64,000 bases of DNA. Origin: Acuticoccus mangrovi (GTDB taxonomy: Bacteria > Pseudomonadota > Alphaproteobacteria > Rhizobiales > Amorphaceae). Made by a program: the position numbers and the translations under genes. The stretch lies in contig NZ_JAEKJA010000021.1 of the NCBI RefSeq assembly GCF_016411865.1, positions 97,627 to 161,626 on the forward strand, given 5' to 3'. The notes under the pieces are model-generated. The model was given only the letters and a program-made list of their open reading frames with translations, was not told the DNA's origin and ran no database searches. Positions 1-9,115 of this stretch are shown here, piece by piece (within the stretch, counting starts at the first letter, position 1; every line of letters starts with the position of its first letter).

Positions 1-141
1 CTGGCGTGCGGATCTCGGAGGCGGAGAAGAAATGTAAAAACTTGTATTCTTAGGGAAAACGACGCGTCCTGGGGATCGTAGCGACATAAAATTTCGATGG
101 AAAGACCAGACACGTTCTGGTCGAGTCCGGGCGGTTGGCGC

Positions 142-1716
142 TCAGCGGCCGGCGAGGCGGCGCCCGACCATGTAGCCGGAGCCCGCTCCCGCCCCGGCGC
201 CCGGCCAGGTCGAGGCCCCGACCATGAAAAGGCCGGCGACGGGGGTCGCGTGATCCGCCATGCCGATCGCGGGGCGGAACAGGAAGTTCTGGAAAAGGTG
301 ATGGCTGCCGCCGAGCGAGTCGCCGCCCACGAGGTTGCGGTTCATGCGCTCCAGATCGTCGGGCGCCATCACGGTGCGGGCGAGGATCGTGGTGGCGAAG
401 CCCGGGGCGTAGCGCTCCACGATGTCGACGACGCGGTCGGCCATCGCCTCCTTGATGTCGGCCCAGGCGCCGGGGCGGACGGCATCGAGGGCGTCGCCGC
501 GCACCGTCCCTGGAACGACGCGCACCTGGAGCCACAGGACGTGCCGGCCGTGCGGCGCGCGCGAGGGGTCGATGGCGGTGGGCTGCCCCACCACGATGGC
601 GGGTTCGGCGGGCAGGCACCCCGCCATCGCCTCGGCGTAGGCCCGCGACAGCGTCGCGAGCGAGGGGGCGAGGTGGACGTAGGCGAAGCGCTTGAGGTCG
701 TCGCCCGCCCGCCAGTCGGGCAGCGAGGTGGCGGCGATGTGGATCATCATCGTGCCGGGGCCGTGGCGGAAGGCGGTGAGGCGGCGGTCGGTCGCAGCGT
801 CGCCGGTGCTGCCGCCGAGGAGGCGGAGGAGGCCGCTCGGGGTGACGCTCGCCACCACCCGGCGCGCCGCCACCACTTCGCCGCCGGCAAGGCGCACCCC
901 CGCCGCCCGGCCGCCCTCGCGCACGATCTCGGCGACCGGGCTCGCGGTGTGGATCGCCCCGCCCGCCGCGCGGACGGCGCCGGCGAGAGCGCGGGGCACG
1001 ACGTCGGCACCGCCCTTGCCGACAACCATGCCGAACGCCTGGTCGGCCATCGCTTCGAGGTAGGGGAAGAGGGCGCCGCCGGCGGCGTCGGGCGGGAAGT
1101 CGAGATGCATCGCCCAGGGAGCGAGGAGGGCCTTCACGTCGGGATGCTCGAAGGTGGCGTCGAGGAAGTCGCGGGGGCTCGAGGCGAGGAGGCGCATCGT
1201 CTCCAGCGTCCAGCCCCAGCCCTTCGCGCGCACGGTGCGCCAGAGGAGGCCGGCGACGGCGCGCCGCCGCATCGGCGTGCCGAGGACGGCGAAGAGGTGC
1301 GGCGCGTCGGCGGCGAAGCCCTCCGAGAGGCGCTGCCAGGCATCGGCGTCCGCCGGGCTCTTCTGCGCGATGCGGGCGACGTTCGTCTCGACGTCGGTGG
1401 AGACGCCGAGGAAGCTCCCGTCGGCAAAGGCGCTCGCGAAGCAGTCGCTCGCCGGGGCGTAGGCGAGGCCGTGGGCGGCGAGCGTCTCGCCGTGCTCGGC
1501 GGCAAACGGCGAGCCGGCGAAGAGCGAGAGGTTCATGGCGAAGAGGTCGTGGCGGAAGCCCGGCAAGGTGATCTCTTCGGTGCGGATCGCGCCGCCCACC
1601 GTGTCGGCGGCCTCGAAGAGCGCCACCGACATGCCGCGCGAGGCCATGTGGAGCGCGGCGGCGAGGCCGTTGTGCCCGGCCCCGATCACCACCGCGTCAT
1701 AGGTTGCGTCCGCCAT
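142..1716 (-). CDS. Phytoene-desaturase-like FAD/NAD(P)-dependent oxidoreductase
   Basis: This 524-residue protein has the length and layout of the phytoene dehydrogenase-related family (FAD-dependent amine-oxidase fold). The N-terminal dinucleotide-binding motif GAGHNG is at residues 12-17, and the ribose-binding acidic residue E35 ends the second strand. The C-terminal part carries GQPTAIDPSRAP and MNRNLVGGD. Both motifs recur in the plus-strand oxidoreductase at 3251-4819, so the two are paralogues. The gene is divergent from the cyclase at 1840, and the 123-bp spacer holds a candidate operator. No carotenoid genes are nearby, so the carotenoid name is only a family label. Its place beside iorAB suggests oxidation of an indolic or aromatic substrate, which is inference. 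Confidence 0.85.
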   Translation of the reverse strand: MADATYDAVVIGAGHNGLAAALHMASRGMSVALFEAADTVGGAIRTEEITLPGFRHDLFAMNLSLFAGSPFAAEHGETLAAHGLAYAPASDCFASAFADGSFLGVSTDVETNVARIAQKSPADADAWQRLSEGFAADAPHLFAVLGTPMRRRAVAGLLWRTVRAKGWGWTLETMRLLASSPRDFLDATFEHPDVKALLAPWAMHLDFPPDAAGGALFPYLEAMADQAFGMVVGKGGADVVPRALAGAVRAAGGAIHTASPVAEIVREGGRAAGVRLAGGEVVAARRVVASVTPSGLLRLLGGSTGDAATDRRLTAFRHGPGTMMIHIAATSLPDWRAGDDLKRFAYVHLAPSLATLSRAYAEAMAGCLPAEPAIVVGQPTAIDPSRAPHGRHVLWLQVRVVPGTVRGDALDAVRPGAWADIKEAMADRVVDIVERYAPGFATTILARTVMAPDDLERMNRNLVGGDSLGGSHHLFQNFLFRPAIGMADHATPVAGLFMVGASTWPGAGAGAGSGYMVGRRLAGR

Positions 1717-1782
1717 CCCGCGTCCTCCCGTCTCGCCCGCTCGCGATCGAAGGACGCGGGCGGGCCGAACGCAAGAGGCGTT

Positions 1783-1798
1783 TGCATTTGCATGGATC
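1783..1798. promoter_or_regulatory. Candidate MarR operator in divergent promoter, copy 1
   Basis: The spacer between the divergent oxidoreductase (start 1716) and cyclase (start 1840) contains TGCATTTGCATGGATC. The same 16-mer with two changes, TGCATTTGAATAGATC, lies just upstream of iorA at 5326-5341. No other copy was noticed. A repeated element before the two transcription units that flank a marR gene is what an autologous MarR operator would look like. Binding is inferred. Confidence 0.5.
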
Positions 1799-1839
1799 TT
1801 GCTTCTACGCTTCCGGCGCCATTTGGAGGAAATCTGGCG

Positions 1840-2619
1840 ATGTCAGCACTCAAGGAGTTGGCCGAGGGCCTGTTGTCCGGGGCGATCGAGGTGGTGGACT
1901 TGTCGGGACCCTTGGGGCCCGACACGCCGCTCCTGAAGCTGCCGCCGGAGCTCGCCGTCGACACCCCGAAGATCGAGATCCACAAGATCTCCGAATACGA
2001 CAATAACGGGCCGTTCTGGGCGTGGAACTGGCTGAAGCTGGGCGAGCATTCCGGCACCCACTTCGACGCGCCGATCCACTGGATCACCGGCAAGGACGTG
2101 CCCCACAACACCACCGACTCGCTGCCGATCCAGAAGGTGGTGGCACCCGTCAACGTGATCGACTGCTCCAAGGAGGTCGCGGCGGATCCGGACTTCCTGC
2201 TGACGGCCGACGGGGTGCGGGCATGGGAGGCCGAGCACGGCGCGATCGAGCCCGGTACCTGGGTGGTGATGCGCACCGACTGGCACAAGCGCAACCACTC
2301 GGAGGCCGAGTTTCTGAACGCCGACGCCACGGGGCCGCACTCGCCGGGGCCGACGCCGGACTGCATCGAACTCGTGGTGGAGCGCGGCGCCGTCGGCTGG
2401 GGCACCGAGTGCATCGGCACGGACGCGGGCCAGGCGGGCGGGATGGATCCGCCCTTTCCGGCCCACAATCTGCTTCACAAGAACAACCGCTACGGCCTCG
2501 CGAGCCTCGTCAACCTCGACAAGCTGCCGGCGAAGGGGGCGATCCTCATCGCGACGCCGCTGAAGATCGTGCACGGCACCGGCAGCCCGGTGCGCGCGAT
2601 CGCGCTGGTGGCGAAGTAG
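1840..2619 (+). CDS. Cyclase-family metal-dependent hydrolase (kynurenine formamidase / isatin hydrolase-like)
   Basis: The 259-residue product belongs to the cyclase family (PF04199 type). Its defining motif HSGTHFDAPIH is at residues 70-80, followed by a further His in DVPHN, and these normally bind a divalent metal. Family members open amide or lactam rings, such as N-formylkynurenine (KynB) or isatin. At about 260 residues it is longer than typical KynB and nearer to isatin-hydrolase-type members. The ATG at 1840 was chosen because GGAGG lies about 10 bases upstream and homology starts there, although the frame stays open much further upstream. With iorAB and kynU downstream, an indolic substrate is likely but not proven. 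Confidence 0.85.
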   Translation: MSALKELAEGLLSGAIEVVDLSGPLGPDTPLLKLPPELAVDTPKIEIHKISEYDNNGPFWAWNWLKLGEHSGTHFDAPIHWITGKDVPHNTTDSLPIQKVVAPVNVIDCSKEVAADPDFLLTADGVRAWEAEHGAIEPGTWVVMRTDWHKRNHSEAEFLNADATGPHSPGPTPDCIELVVERGAVGWGTECIGTDAGQAGGMDPPFPAHNLLHKNNRYGLASLVNLDKLPAKGAILIATPLKIVHGTGSPVRAIALVAK

Positions 2620-2621
2620 GA

Positions 2622-3254
2622 ATGGGGTGCGGCGGGCTCCGGTTCGCCGCGCCCGCCGCCGCCGTGAACCTTCTCCTCGTCAACGGCCACCACCCCTATT
2701 CGGGGGCGAAGGGAGCGCTCGCCGACGCCTTCCTGGCGCGCGCTCGGGCTCTTGCCCGGGCAAGGGGCGACGCGGTGCGCGAGACCCACGTCGCGACCGA
2801 TTGGGCGATCGACGAGGAGGTCGATCGGCACGTCTGGGCGGACGCCGTCCTCTACCACTATCCCGTCTACACGATGAGCGTGCCCTGGCGGACGAAGCGA
2901 TATCTCGACGAGATCTTCACGGCCGGGATGGATGGGCGGATGTCGAAGGGGGACGGCCGCTCGCGGCGCGATCCGACCGCCGAATACGGCATGGCGGGCG
3001 TGCTGACGGGGACGCGCTACATGCTGTGCGTGACCTTCAACGCGCCGGCGGCCGCCTTCGACGATCCGGCCAAGCCCTTCTTCCAGGGGATGAGCGTCGA
3101 CGATCTGATGCGCCCGGTTCACCTCGCCATGAAGTTCGTCGGCATGCGGCCGCTGCCCTCCTTCGCCGCGTTCGACGTGCACAAGAACCCCGACACGGCC
3201 GGCGATCTCGCCCGCTTCGAGCGTCACATCGAGGAGCATCTGGTGCCGGCATGA
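2622..3254 (+). CDS. Flavodoxin-like NAD(P)H-dependent oxidoreductase (MdaB/KefF type)
   Basis: This is a protein of about 210 residues with a flavodoxin-like fold. The first beta strand and phosphate loop read VNLLLVNGHHPYSGAKG, as in quinone reductases of the MdaB/KefF group that reduce quinones with NAD(P)H using FAD or FMN. A hydrophobic stretch followed by YHYPVYTMSVPWRTKRYLDE matches the flavin-contact loop of the family. The ATG at 2622 is two bases after the cyclase stop. A GTG at 2664 (196 residues) fits the fold start better, so the true start is uncertain. The 3' end overlaps the next gene by ATGA, indicating translational coupling. Its likely role is to recycle electrons for the adjacent FAD enzyme. 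Confidence 0.8.
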   Translation: MGCGGLRFAAPAAAVNLLLVNGHHPYSGAKGALADAFLARARALARARGDAVRETHVATDWAIDEEVDRHVWADAVLYHYPVYTMSVPWRTKRYLDEIFTAGMDGRMSKGDGRSRRDPTAEYGMAGVLTGTRYMLCVTFNAPAAAFDDPAKPFFQGMSVDDLMRPVHLAMKFVGMRPLPSFAAFDVHKNPDTAGDLARFERHIEEHLVPA

Positions 3255-4819
3255 ACGCGTACCATCACATCATCGTGGGGGCGGGCATAAACGCGCTGGT
3301 GTGCGCCGCCATGCTGTCGCGCAAGCGCCGCGTGCTGGTGCTGGAGCGCGAGGCGGTCGCCGGCGGCACCATGCGCACGGCGACGCTCGCCGAGGGCTTC
3401 ACCTACGACCCGCTCGCGACCACCTTCGTGCTCTTCATGGCCTCGCCCGCCTATGCCGCGCTCGGCGAGGCGCTGGCGGCCGAGGGGCTGACGTTCGCCA
3501 AGACCGCCCATCCGACGGGCGTCCTGATGGTGGACGGGCGGGCGCTGGCGCTCTCGAGCGATCGGGCGGCGAACATCGCCGCGTTCGACGCCCTCGCCGC
3601 CGGCGACGGAGTGCGCCACGGCGCGGAGATGGCGGGGATCGAGCGCGATGCCGACCTCATCTTCGGCCTCTTCAACAACCGGCTGTGGAGCGCGGCCACG
3701 CTGAAGCGGCTGGCGCGCGAGGCGATGAAGCGTGGACCGCGGGGGTTCGCCGCCTTCTTCGGCGAGGCGCTCGTCACCAACCGGCGGCGGCTCGAGCACG
3801 ACTATGGCAGCGATCTCGTGGCGGCGCTGTCGGCGCCGTGGCCTCTTCATGCGGGGCTGACGCCGGAGCAGCCCTTTTCCGGCAAGATGGCCGAGGTGAT
3901 GATGTTCGCGCTCGAGGCGATCGGAGCGCCCGTCGCCGTGGGCGGGGCGGCGCGCGTCGCCGAGGCGCTGGTGCGGGTGATCGAGGCGCGCGGCGGCACG
4001 GTGCGCACCGGCGCCGAGGTGGCGGCGGTGACCGAGGCCGGCGGCCGGGCGAGCGGGGTGCGGCTCGCGACCGGCGAGACGATCGCGGCGCCTTCGGTGA
4101 TCTGCTCGGTGACGCCGGGTCAGCTCTATGGCCGCCTCCTCGCGGGCTGGTCGCTGCCGGAGGGGGTGACGCGCGACGTGCGGCGCTATCACCGCGGGCG
4201 GGCCGATATGCAGCTCCACTACGCGCTGAAGCGGCCGATCGCCTGGCCCGACGCCTCGCTCGCCGACGTGCAGCTCGTCCACCTTTGCGACGGGGTGGAC
4301 GCCGTCTCCAAGGCGAGCAACGAGGCCGAGCGGGGGATGCTGCCCGAGCGGCCGACCGTATGCGTCGGCCAGCCGACGGCCGCCGATCCCTCGCGCGCGC
4401 CCGCCGGGCAGGCGGTGGTGTGGATCCAGCTTCCCGACTGCCCGCGGGTGCTGAAGGGCGATGCGGCGGGCACCATCGAAACCCCCGCCGACGGGCGGTG
4501 GACCGAGGCGGTGCGGGAGGCCTATGCGGACCGGGTCGAGGCGATGATCGCCGCGCACGACCCCGGCTTTCGCGACCAGGTGGTGGCGCGCCGGGCGCTC
4601 TCTCCGGTGGATATCGAGGCGATGAACGTCAACCTCGAAGGCGGCGACCCCTATGGAGGGTGGTGTGGGCTCGATCAGTTCTTCCTGTTCCGGCCCTTCG
4701 CGAACCAGGTGAACCACCGGACGCCGGCAAAGGGGGTCTCGATGATCGGAGCGTCGACCCATCCGGGCCCGGGGCTTGGGGGAATGTCGGGCTATTTGGC
4801 GGCGGAGGCGCTGACGTGA
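3251..4819 (+). CDS. Phytoene-desaturase-like FAD-dependent oxidoreductase, second paralogue
   Basis: This 522-residue protein is of the same family as the minus-strand protein ending at 142. The dinucleotide-binding motif is GAGINA at residues 10-15, so its third Gly is replaced by Ala. E32 follows as ribose-binding acid, then GGTMRTATL. The shared C-terminal signatures are GQPTAADPSRAP and MNVNLEGGD. It starts inside the stop of the flavodoxin-like gene (ATGA) and ends overlapping the marR start (GTGA), so it is a central member of a tight operon. A reductase next to two FAD dehydrogenase-like proteins suggests one oxidative route, but the substrate cannot be read from the sequence. Confidence 0.85.
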   Translation: MNAYHHIIVGAGINALVCAAMLSRKRRVLVLEREAVAGGTMRTATLAEGFTYDPLATTFVLFMASPAYAALGEALAAEGLTFAKTAHPTGVLMVDGRALALSSDRAANIAAFDALAAGDGVRHGAEMAGIERDADLIFGLFNNRLWSAATLKRLAREAMKRGPRGFAAFFGEALVTNRRRLEHDYGSDLVAALSAPWPLHAGLTPEQPFSGKMAEVMMFALEAIGAPVAVGGAARVAEALVRVIEARGGTVRTGAEVAAVTEAGGRASGVRLATGETIAAPSVICSVTPGQLYGRLLAGWSLPEGVTRDVRRYHRGRADMQLHYALKRPIAWPDASLADVQLVHLCDGVDAVSKASNEAERGMLPERPTVCVGQPTAADPSRAPAGQAVVWIQLPDCPRVLKGDAAGTIETPADGRWTEAVREAYADRVEAMIAAHDPGFRDQVVARRALSPVDIEAMNVNLEGGDPYGGWCGLDQFFLFRPFANQVNHRTPAKGVSMIGASTHPGPGLGGMSGYLAAEALT

Positions 4820-5286
4820 GTGACATGGTGGCCGCGACGGCGGAGGAGGACGCGCTCGATCTGGAGACGTTCGCGCCCTACCTCATCAACCGCATCTCGG
4901 CCCGCTACAACATCGACATGGCCGAGGCGCTGCGCGAGCACGGGCTGACGACGCCCAAGATGCGGGCGCTCGCCGTCCTGAAGGTGAAGCCGGGCATCAC
5001 CGTCAACGAGCTCGCCGTCTACGCGGTGATGGAGCAGTCGACCATGAGCCGCACGCTCGATCAGATGGAGGAGGCGGGGCTCGTCGTGCGCAGCGCCCGC
5101 GAAGGCGACGGGCGGGTGCGCGAGGTGGCGCTGACGCCGGACGGCGAGGCGGCCTTCGCCGAGGTGCTGCCCATCGTGCGCGCGCAGGAGGAGCGGATGT
5201 TCGCCGGGATCGGCAAGCGCGACCGGGCCGCCTTCCTCAGGACGTTGCACAAGATGCTGAGGAACATCCGCCAGCATCCCTTCTGA
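4816..5286 (+). CDS. MarR-family transcriptional regulator
   Basis: The 156-residue product is a winged-helix regulator of the MarR type. A helix-turn-helix (ITVNELAVYAVMEQSTMSRTLDQMEEAGLV) is followed by a basic wing (REGDGRVREVALTPDGE). The GTG start at 4816 overlaps the preceding stop. An ATG at 4825 is an alternative. It sits at the end of the cyclase-reductase-FAD operon and just before iorA. Two near-identical 16-bp elements flank this operon at 1783 and 5326. MarR proteins in aromatic catabolism are usually repressors relieved by a pathway ligand, and that role is the natural inference here. Confidence 0.9.
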   Translation: MSDMVAATAEEDALDLETFAPYLINRISARYNIDMAEALREHGLTTPKMRALAVLKVKPGITVNELAVYAVMEQSTMSRTLDQMEEAGLVVRSAREGDGRVREVALTPDGEAAFAEVLPIVRAQEERMFAGIGKRDRAAFLRTLHKMLRNIRQHPF

Positions 5287-5325
5287 GGCCGGGCTCGGGG
5301 GTCGATTGCAAGCTGGCCCGTCCTA

Positions 5326-5341
5326 TGCATTTGAATAGATC
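5326..5341. promoter_or_regulatory. Candidate MarR operator upstream of iorA, copy 2
   Basis: TGCATTTGAATAGATC lies 40 bases before the iorA start codon in the 94-bp gap after marR. It matches the element at 1783-1798 at 14 of 16 positions. The location is suited to a promoter-blocking operator, so iorAB may be a second unit of the same MarR regulon. Confidence 0.5.
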
Positions 5342-5380
5342 GAAGCGAGAATTGGTGGAATTCGGCACGGAGGACGAGCC

Positions 5381-7528
5381 ATGGCCGAGCGATCCTTTGC
5401 GAAGGAGGTCCAGCAGCTGAAGATCGGCGCCGGGGAGGAGTTCCGCGGCGAAGGAATCCTCGCCATCACCAAGGCGCTGCTGCAATGCGGCGTCGGCTAT
5501 GTCGGCGGCTATCAGGGGGCGCCGATCAGCCACCTGATGGACGTGCTCGCCGACGCCGAAGAGATCATGTCCGACCTCGGCGTGCACCTCGAGGCGTCGG
5601 CCTCGGAGGCGGCGGCGGGGGCGACGCTCGCGGCCTCGGTGCACTATCCGATCCGCGGCGCCGTCGCCTGGAAGTCGACGGTGGGCACCAACGTCGCCTC
5701 CGATGCGCTGGCGAACCTCGCCTCGGGCGGGGTGCTGGGCGGGGCGCTCATCATCGTCGGCGAGGACTACGGCGAGGGCTCCTCGATCATGCAGGAGCGC
5801 AGCCACGCCTTCGCGATGAAGAGCCAGATCTGGCTGCTCGATCCGCGGCCGAACCTTGAAAGCATCGTCAAGGCGGTGGAGGACGGGTTCGAATTGTCGG
5901 AGGCGACCAACACGCCGGTGATGCTCGAGGTGCGCATCCGCTCGTGCCACGTGCATGGCCGCTTCAAGGCGAAGGACAACAAGCGGCCGACGATGACGGT
6001 GGCCGAGGCGCTGGAGAACCCGCAGCGCGACACCAACCGGATCGTGCTGCCGCCGGCCTCGTTCGGGCACGAGCAGGAGAAGATCAAGGTTCGCTGGCCG
6101 AAGGCGCTGGAGTTCATCAAGGAGCGCAAGCTCAACGAGCATTTCGGGCCCGATGAGGGCAAGGTCGGCATCGTCTGCCAGGGCGGCATGTACAACGGGG
6201 TGATGCGCGCGCTGCAGCGGCTGGGGCTCGCCGACCTCTACGGCGCGTCGGCGGTGCCGATCTACTGCCTCAACGTGACCTATCCGCTGATCCGCGAGGA
6301 GATCGTCGACTTCTGCCGCGGCAAGGATGCGGTACTCGTGGTGGAGGAGGGGCAGCCGGAGCACATCGAGCAGGCGATCGGCGACATCCTCTATAAGGCC
6401 GGCGGCACGGCGAAGCTCGAGGGCAAGGGCATCCTGCCGATGGCGGGCGAGTACACCGGGGCGGTGATGCTCGCGGGGCTGACGGACTTCCTGCGCGCCT
6501 ATCAGCCGGAGCTGTTGCCGGCGCAGGAGCGCTCGCCGAACGATCCGGAGGAGCGGGTGGAGCTGCCCGACCTCACCGGCAAGGTGCCGGTGCGCCCGGC
6601 GGGCTTCTGCACCGGCTGCCCGGAGCGGCCGATCTTCGCCGGCATGAAGCTGATGGAGAAGGAGCTCGGCGAGCACCATGTGGCGGCCGACATCGGCTGC
6701 CATCTCTTCTCGATCCTGCCGCCGTTCAACATCGGCGCGACCACGATGGGCTACGGGCTGGGGCCGGCATCGGCCTCCGCCTTCAACGTGAAGGCGAAGA
6801 AGCGGCCGATCGCGGTGATGGGCGACGGCGGCTTCTGGCACAACGGGCTGACGTCGGGCATCGGCAACGCGGTGTTCAACCAGCAGGACGGGGTGATCCT
6901 CGTCGTCGACAACTATTATTCGGCGGCGACGGGCGGGCAGGACATCCTCTCCTCGCGCGCCGACAACCGCTCGCGCTCCACCCGCCATCCCATCGAGGAG
7001 GCGGTGAAGGGGCTCGGCGTCACCTGGGTGCGGCGCATCGACCGGACCTACGACGTCGGCAAGGTGCGCGACACCTTGACCGAGGCGCTGACGACGGAGG
7101 AGACCGGGCCGAAGGTGATCGTCGCCTCCTCCGAGTGCATGCTGAACCGGCAGCGGCGCGAGAAGCCGCTGGTGGCGAAGGCGATCAAGGCGGGCAAGCG
7201 CACGGTGAAGCCGCGCTTCGGCGTCGACGAGGACGTGTGCACCGGCGACCACGCCTGCATCCGCCTGTCAGGCTGCCCGTCGCTGTCGGTGAAGACGCTG
7301 GACGATCCGTTGCGGGACGACCCGGTGGCGGCGATCGATTCGTCCTGCGTCGGCTGCGGCAATTGCGGCGAGGTGGCGGAGGCGGCGGTGCTGTGCCCGT
7401 CGTTCTATCAGGCCGACGTGATCCACAACCCGACGCCCTTCGAGACGAAGGTCGCGAGCTGGCGCCGCGCCGTCATCGGCTGGCTGCAGCGGCGTCGGGA
7501 CCGGCGGCGCCTCGTGTTCGCGCGCTAG
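5381..7528 (+). CDS. iorA: Indolepyruvate:ferredoxin oxidoreductase, alpha subunit
   Basis: IorA is the TPP- and Fe-S-containing subunit that oxidatively decarboxylates aryl pyruvates to aryl-acetyl-CoA with ferredoxin as acceptor. The protein has 715 residues, as usual for the family. An N-terminal pyrimidine-binding domain is followed by a PP-binding domain with MGDGGFWHNG and the NYYSAATGGQD loop. A C-terminal ferredoxin-like domain contains CTGDHACIRLSGCP and CVGCGNCGEVAEAAVLCP. The first Cys cluster has the C-x5-C-x5-C spacing of proteobacterial IorA. iorB follows after nine bases. A candidate MarR operator precedes the gene. Assignment is firm, but which aryl pyruvate is preferred is not visible. 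Confidence 0.93.
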   Translation: MAERSFAKEVQQLKIGAGEEFRGEGILAITKALLQCGVGYVGGYQGAPISHLMDVLADAEEIMSDLGVHLEASASEAAAGATLAASVHYPIRGAVAWKSTVGTNVASDALANLASGGVLGGALIIVGEDYGEGSSIMQERSHAFAMKSQIWLLDPRPNLESIVKAVEDGFELSEATNTPVMLEVRIRSCHVHGRFKAKDNKRPTMTVAEALENPQRDTNRIVLPPASFGHEQEKIKVRWPKALEFIKERKLNEHFGPDEGKVGIVCQGGMYNGVMRALQRLGLADLYGASAVPIYCLNVTYPLIREEIVDFCRGKDAVLVVEEGQPEHIEQAIGDILYKAGGTAKLEGKGILPMAGEYTGAVMLAGLTDFLRAYQPELLPAQERSPNDPEERVELPDLTGKVPVRPAGFCTGCPERPIFAGMKLMEKELGEHHVAADIGCHLFSILPPFNIGATTMGYGLGPASASAFNVKAKKRPIAVMGDGGFWHNGLTSGIGNAVFNQQDGVILVVDNYYSAATGGQDILSSRADNRSRSTRHPIEEAVKGLGVTWVRRIDRTYDVGKVRDTLTEALTTEETGPKVIVASSECMLNRQRREKPLVAKAIKAGKRTVKPRFGVDEDVCTGDHACIRLSGCPSLSVKTLDDPLRDDPVAAIDSSCVGCGNCGEVAEAAVLCPSFYQADVIHNPTPFETKVASWRRAVIGWLQRRRDRRRLVFAR

Positions 7529-7537
7529 GAGGCGGCG

Positions 7538-9100
7538 ATGAACGTCCATGTCGAACCCGGCGGCGCGCGTGGCGGCGCGGCGGGCGTCATCAAGCTCGCG
7601 ATCCTCGCGGTGGGCGGGCAGGGGGGCGGAGTCGTCACCTCCTGGATCGTCGCGCTGGCGGAGGCCAACGGCTACTACGTGCAGTCGACCTCGGTGCCGG
7701 GCGTCGCGCAGCGCACCGGGGCGACGATCTACTATGTCGAGATGGTGCCGGAGGGCGAGGCGACGCCCATCCTGTCGCTGATGCCGGCGGCGGGCGACGT
7801 CGACATCGTGCTCGCGGCCGAGCTGATGGAGGCGGGCCGCGCGATCCAGCGCGGCTTCGTGAGCGCGCAGACGACGCTGATCGCCTCCTCCCACCGCGCC
7901 TATGCGGTGGCGGAGAAGGCGGCCCCCGGCACCGGCATCCTCGACGGCGCGCCCATCCTGGAGGCGGCGGAGGCGGCGTCGTTGCGCTTCCTGTCGGCCG
8001 ACCTCGAGCGGGTCGCGGTGGCGAACGGATCGGTGATCTCGGCGAGCCTCTTCGGCGCGCTGGCGGGGTCCGGCGCGCTGCCCTTTGCGAAGGAGGCGTT
8101 CGAGGCGACCATCCGGGCGTCGGGCAAGGGCGTCGGGCCGAGCCTTGCCGCCTTCGCGGCAGGCTTCGAGGCGGTGACCGCCTCAGCGCCCACGCCGGCC
8201 ATGGGCGAGGCCGGCGCGACCACGCCGGCGGAAGCGCCGGAGGTCACCGGCCCGGCGGCGCTGCGGTCGGAATGGGCGGCGCTCTGCGCGCGCGCCGACG
8301 AGCTGCCGAGCGCGGCACGCACCATGGCGCGGCGCGGCCTTGAGAAGGTGGTGGACTATCAGGACCTTCTCTACGGCGCCGAATATCTCGACCGGGTCGA
8401 GATATTCGCCGCGCTCGACCGCGCGTCCGGCCGCACCGACGGGGCGCTGACCGAGGCGGCTGCCAAGGCGATCGCCAACGCCATGGCCTACGACGACGTG
8501 ATCCGCGTCGCCGACCTCAAGGTGCGTGCCTCGCGCGACCGGCGGGTGCGGCGCGAGGTCGGGGTCGGGGTCGGCGCGCTTCTCAACGTCACCGAATATA
8601 TGCACCCGCGCGCCGAGGAGATCTGCGCGGTGATGCCGGCGGGCATCGGCACCTACGTGCTCGGCCACCGCTGGGCCTACGGCATCGTGGAGCGCCTGTT
8701 CTCCAACGGGCGGCGGGTGCGCACCGACCGGCTGCGCGGCTTCTTGCCGCTCTATGGTCTCGCCGCGCTGCGGCCCATGCGGCGCCGGCTGCTGCGCCAT
8801 CGCGCGGAGGTGGCGCACATGGAGGCCTGGCTCGCGACGGCGCAGCGCGTCGCCGCCTCCGACCACGACCTCGCGGTGGAGATCCTGAGGTGCCGCCGGC
8901 TCGTGAAGGGGTACAGCGACACCCACGCCCGCGGCCTCTCGAAGTTCGACCGGGTGCTGTCGGCGCTGCCGCTCCTCGAGGGGCGCGCGGACGCGGCGGC
9001 CTGGCTGTCCCGGCTGCGCGCGGCCGCGCTCGTCGACGAGGCGGGCGAGGCGCTTGACGGAGCCCTGAAGACTGTGGCGACGCTCGACGCACCGACCTGA
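7538..9100 (+). CDS. iorB: Indolepyruvate oxidoreductase beta subunit with C-terminal DUF6537-type extension
   Basis: This 520-residue protein starts with the gamma-type domain of 2-oxoacid:ferredoxin oxidoreductases (AVGGQGGGVVTSWIVALAE, then GVAQRTGATIYYVEM). That region is the CoA/electron-transfer partner of IorA. From about residue 230 on it carries the long helical extension seen in proteobacterial IorB proteins, which archaeal IorB lacks. It lies nine bases after iorA with AGGAGG before the ATG, so the two are co-translated partners. The two subunits should make aryl-acetyl-CoA from aryl pyruvates. Confidence 0.92.
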   Translation: MNVHVEPGGARGGAAGVIKLAILAVGGQGGGVVTSWIVALAEANGYYVQSTSVPGVAQRTGATIYYVEMVPEGEATPILSLMPAAGDVDIVLAAELMEAGRAIQRGFVSAQTTLIASSHRAYAVAEKAAPGTGILDGAPILEAAEAASLRFLSADLERVAVANGSVISASLFGALAGSGALPFAKEAFEATIRASGKGVGPSLAAFAAGFEAVTASAPTPAMGEAGATTPAEAPEVTGPAALRSEWAALCARADELPSAARTMARRGLEKVVDYQDLLYGAEYLDRVEIFAALDRASGRTDGALTEAAAKAIANAMAYDDVIRVADLKVRASRDRRVRREVGVGVGALLNVTEYMHPRAEEICAVMPAGIGTYVLGHRWAYGIVERLFSNGRRVRTDRLRGFLPLYGLAALRPMRRRLLRHRAEVAHMEAWLATAQRVAASDHDLAVEILRCRRLVKGYSDTHARGLSKFDRVLSALPLLEGRADAAAWLSRLRAAALVDEAGEALDGALKTVATLDAPT

Positions 9101-9115
9101 CGACGGGGAGCGCCG

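Noticed and set aside
97..1839. Long N-terminal extension of the cyclase-family gene
   Set aside because: It lies antisense to the FAD oxidoreductase and has low-complexity sequence. The GGAGG site and homology support the ATG at 1840.
5237..7252. 671-residue frame antisense to iorA
   Set aside because: It is a His/Arg/Val-rich shadow of iorA with no recognisable domain.
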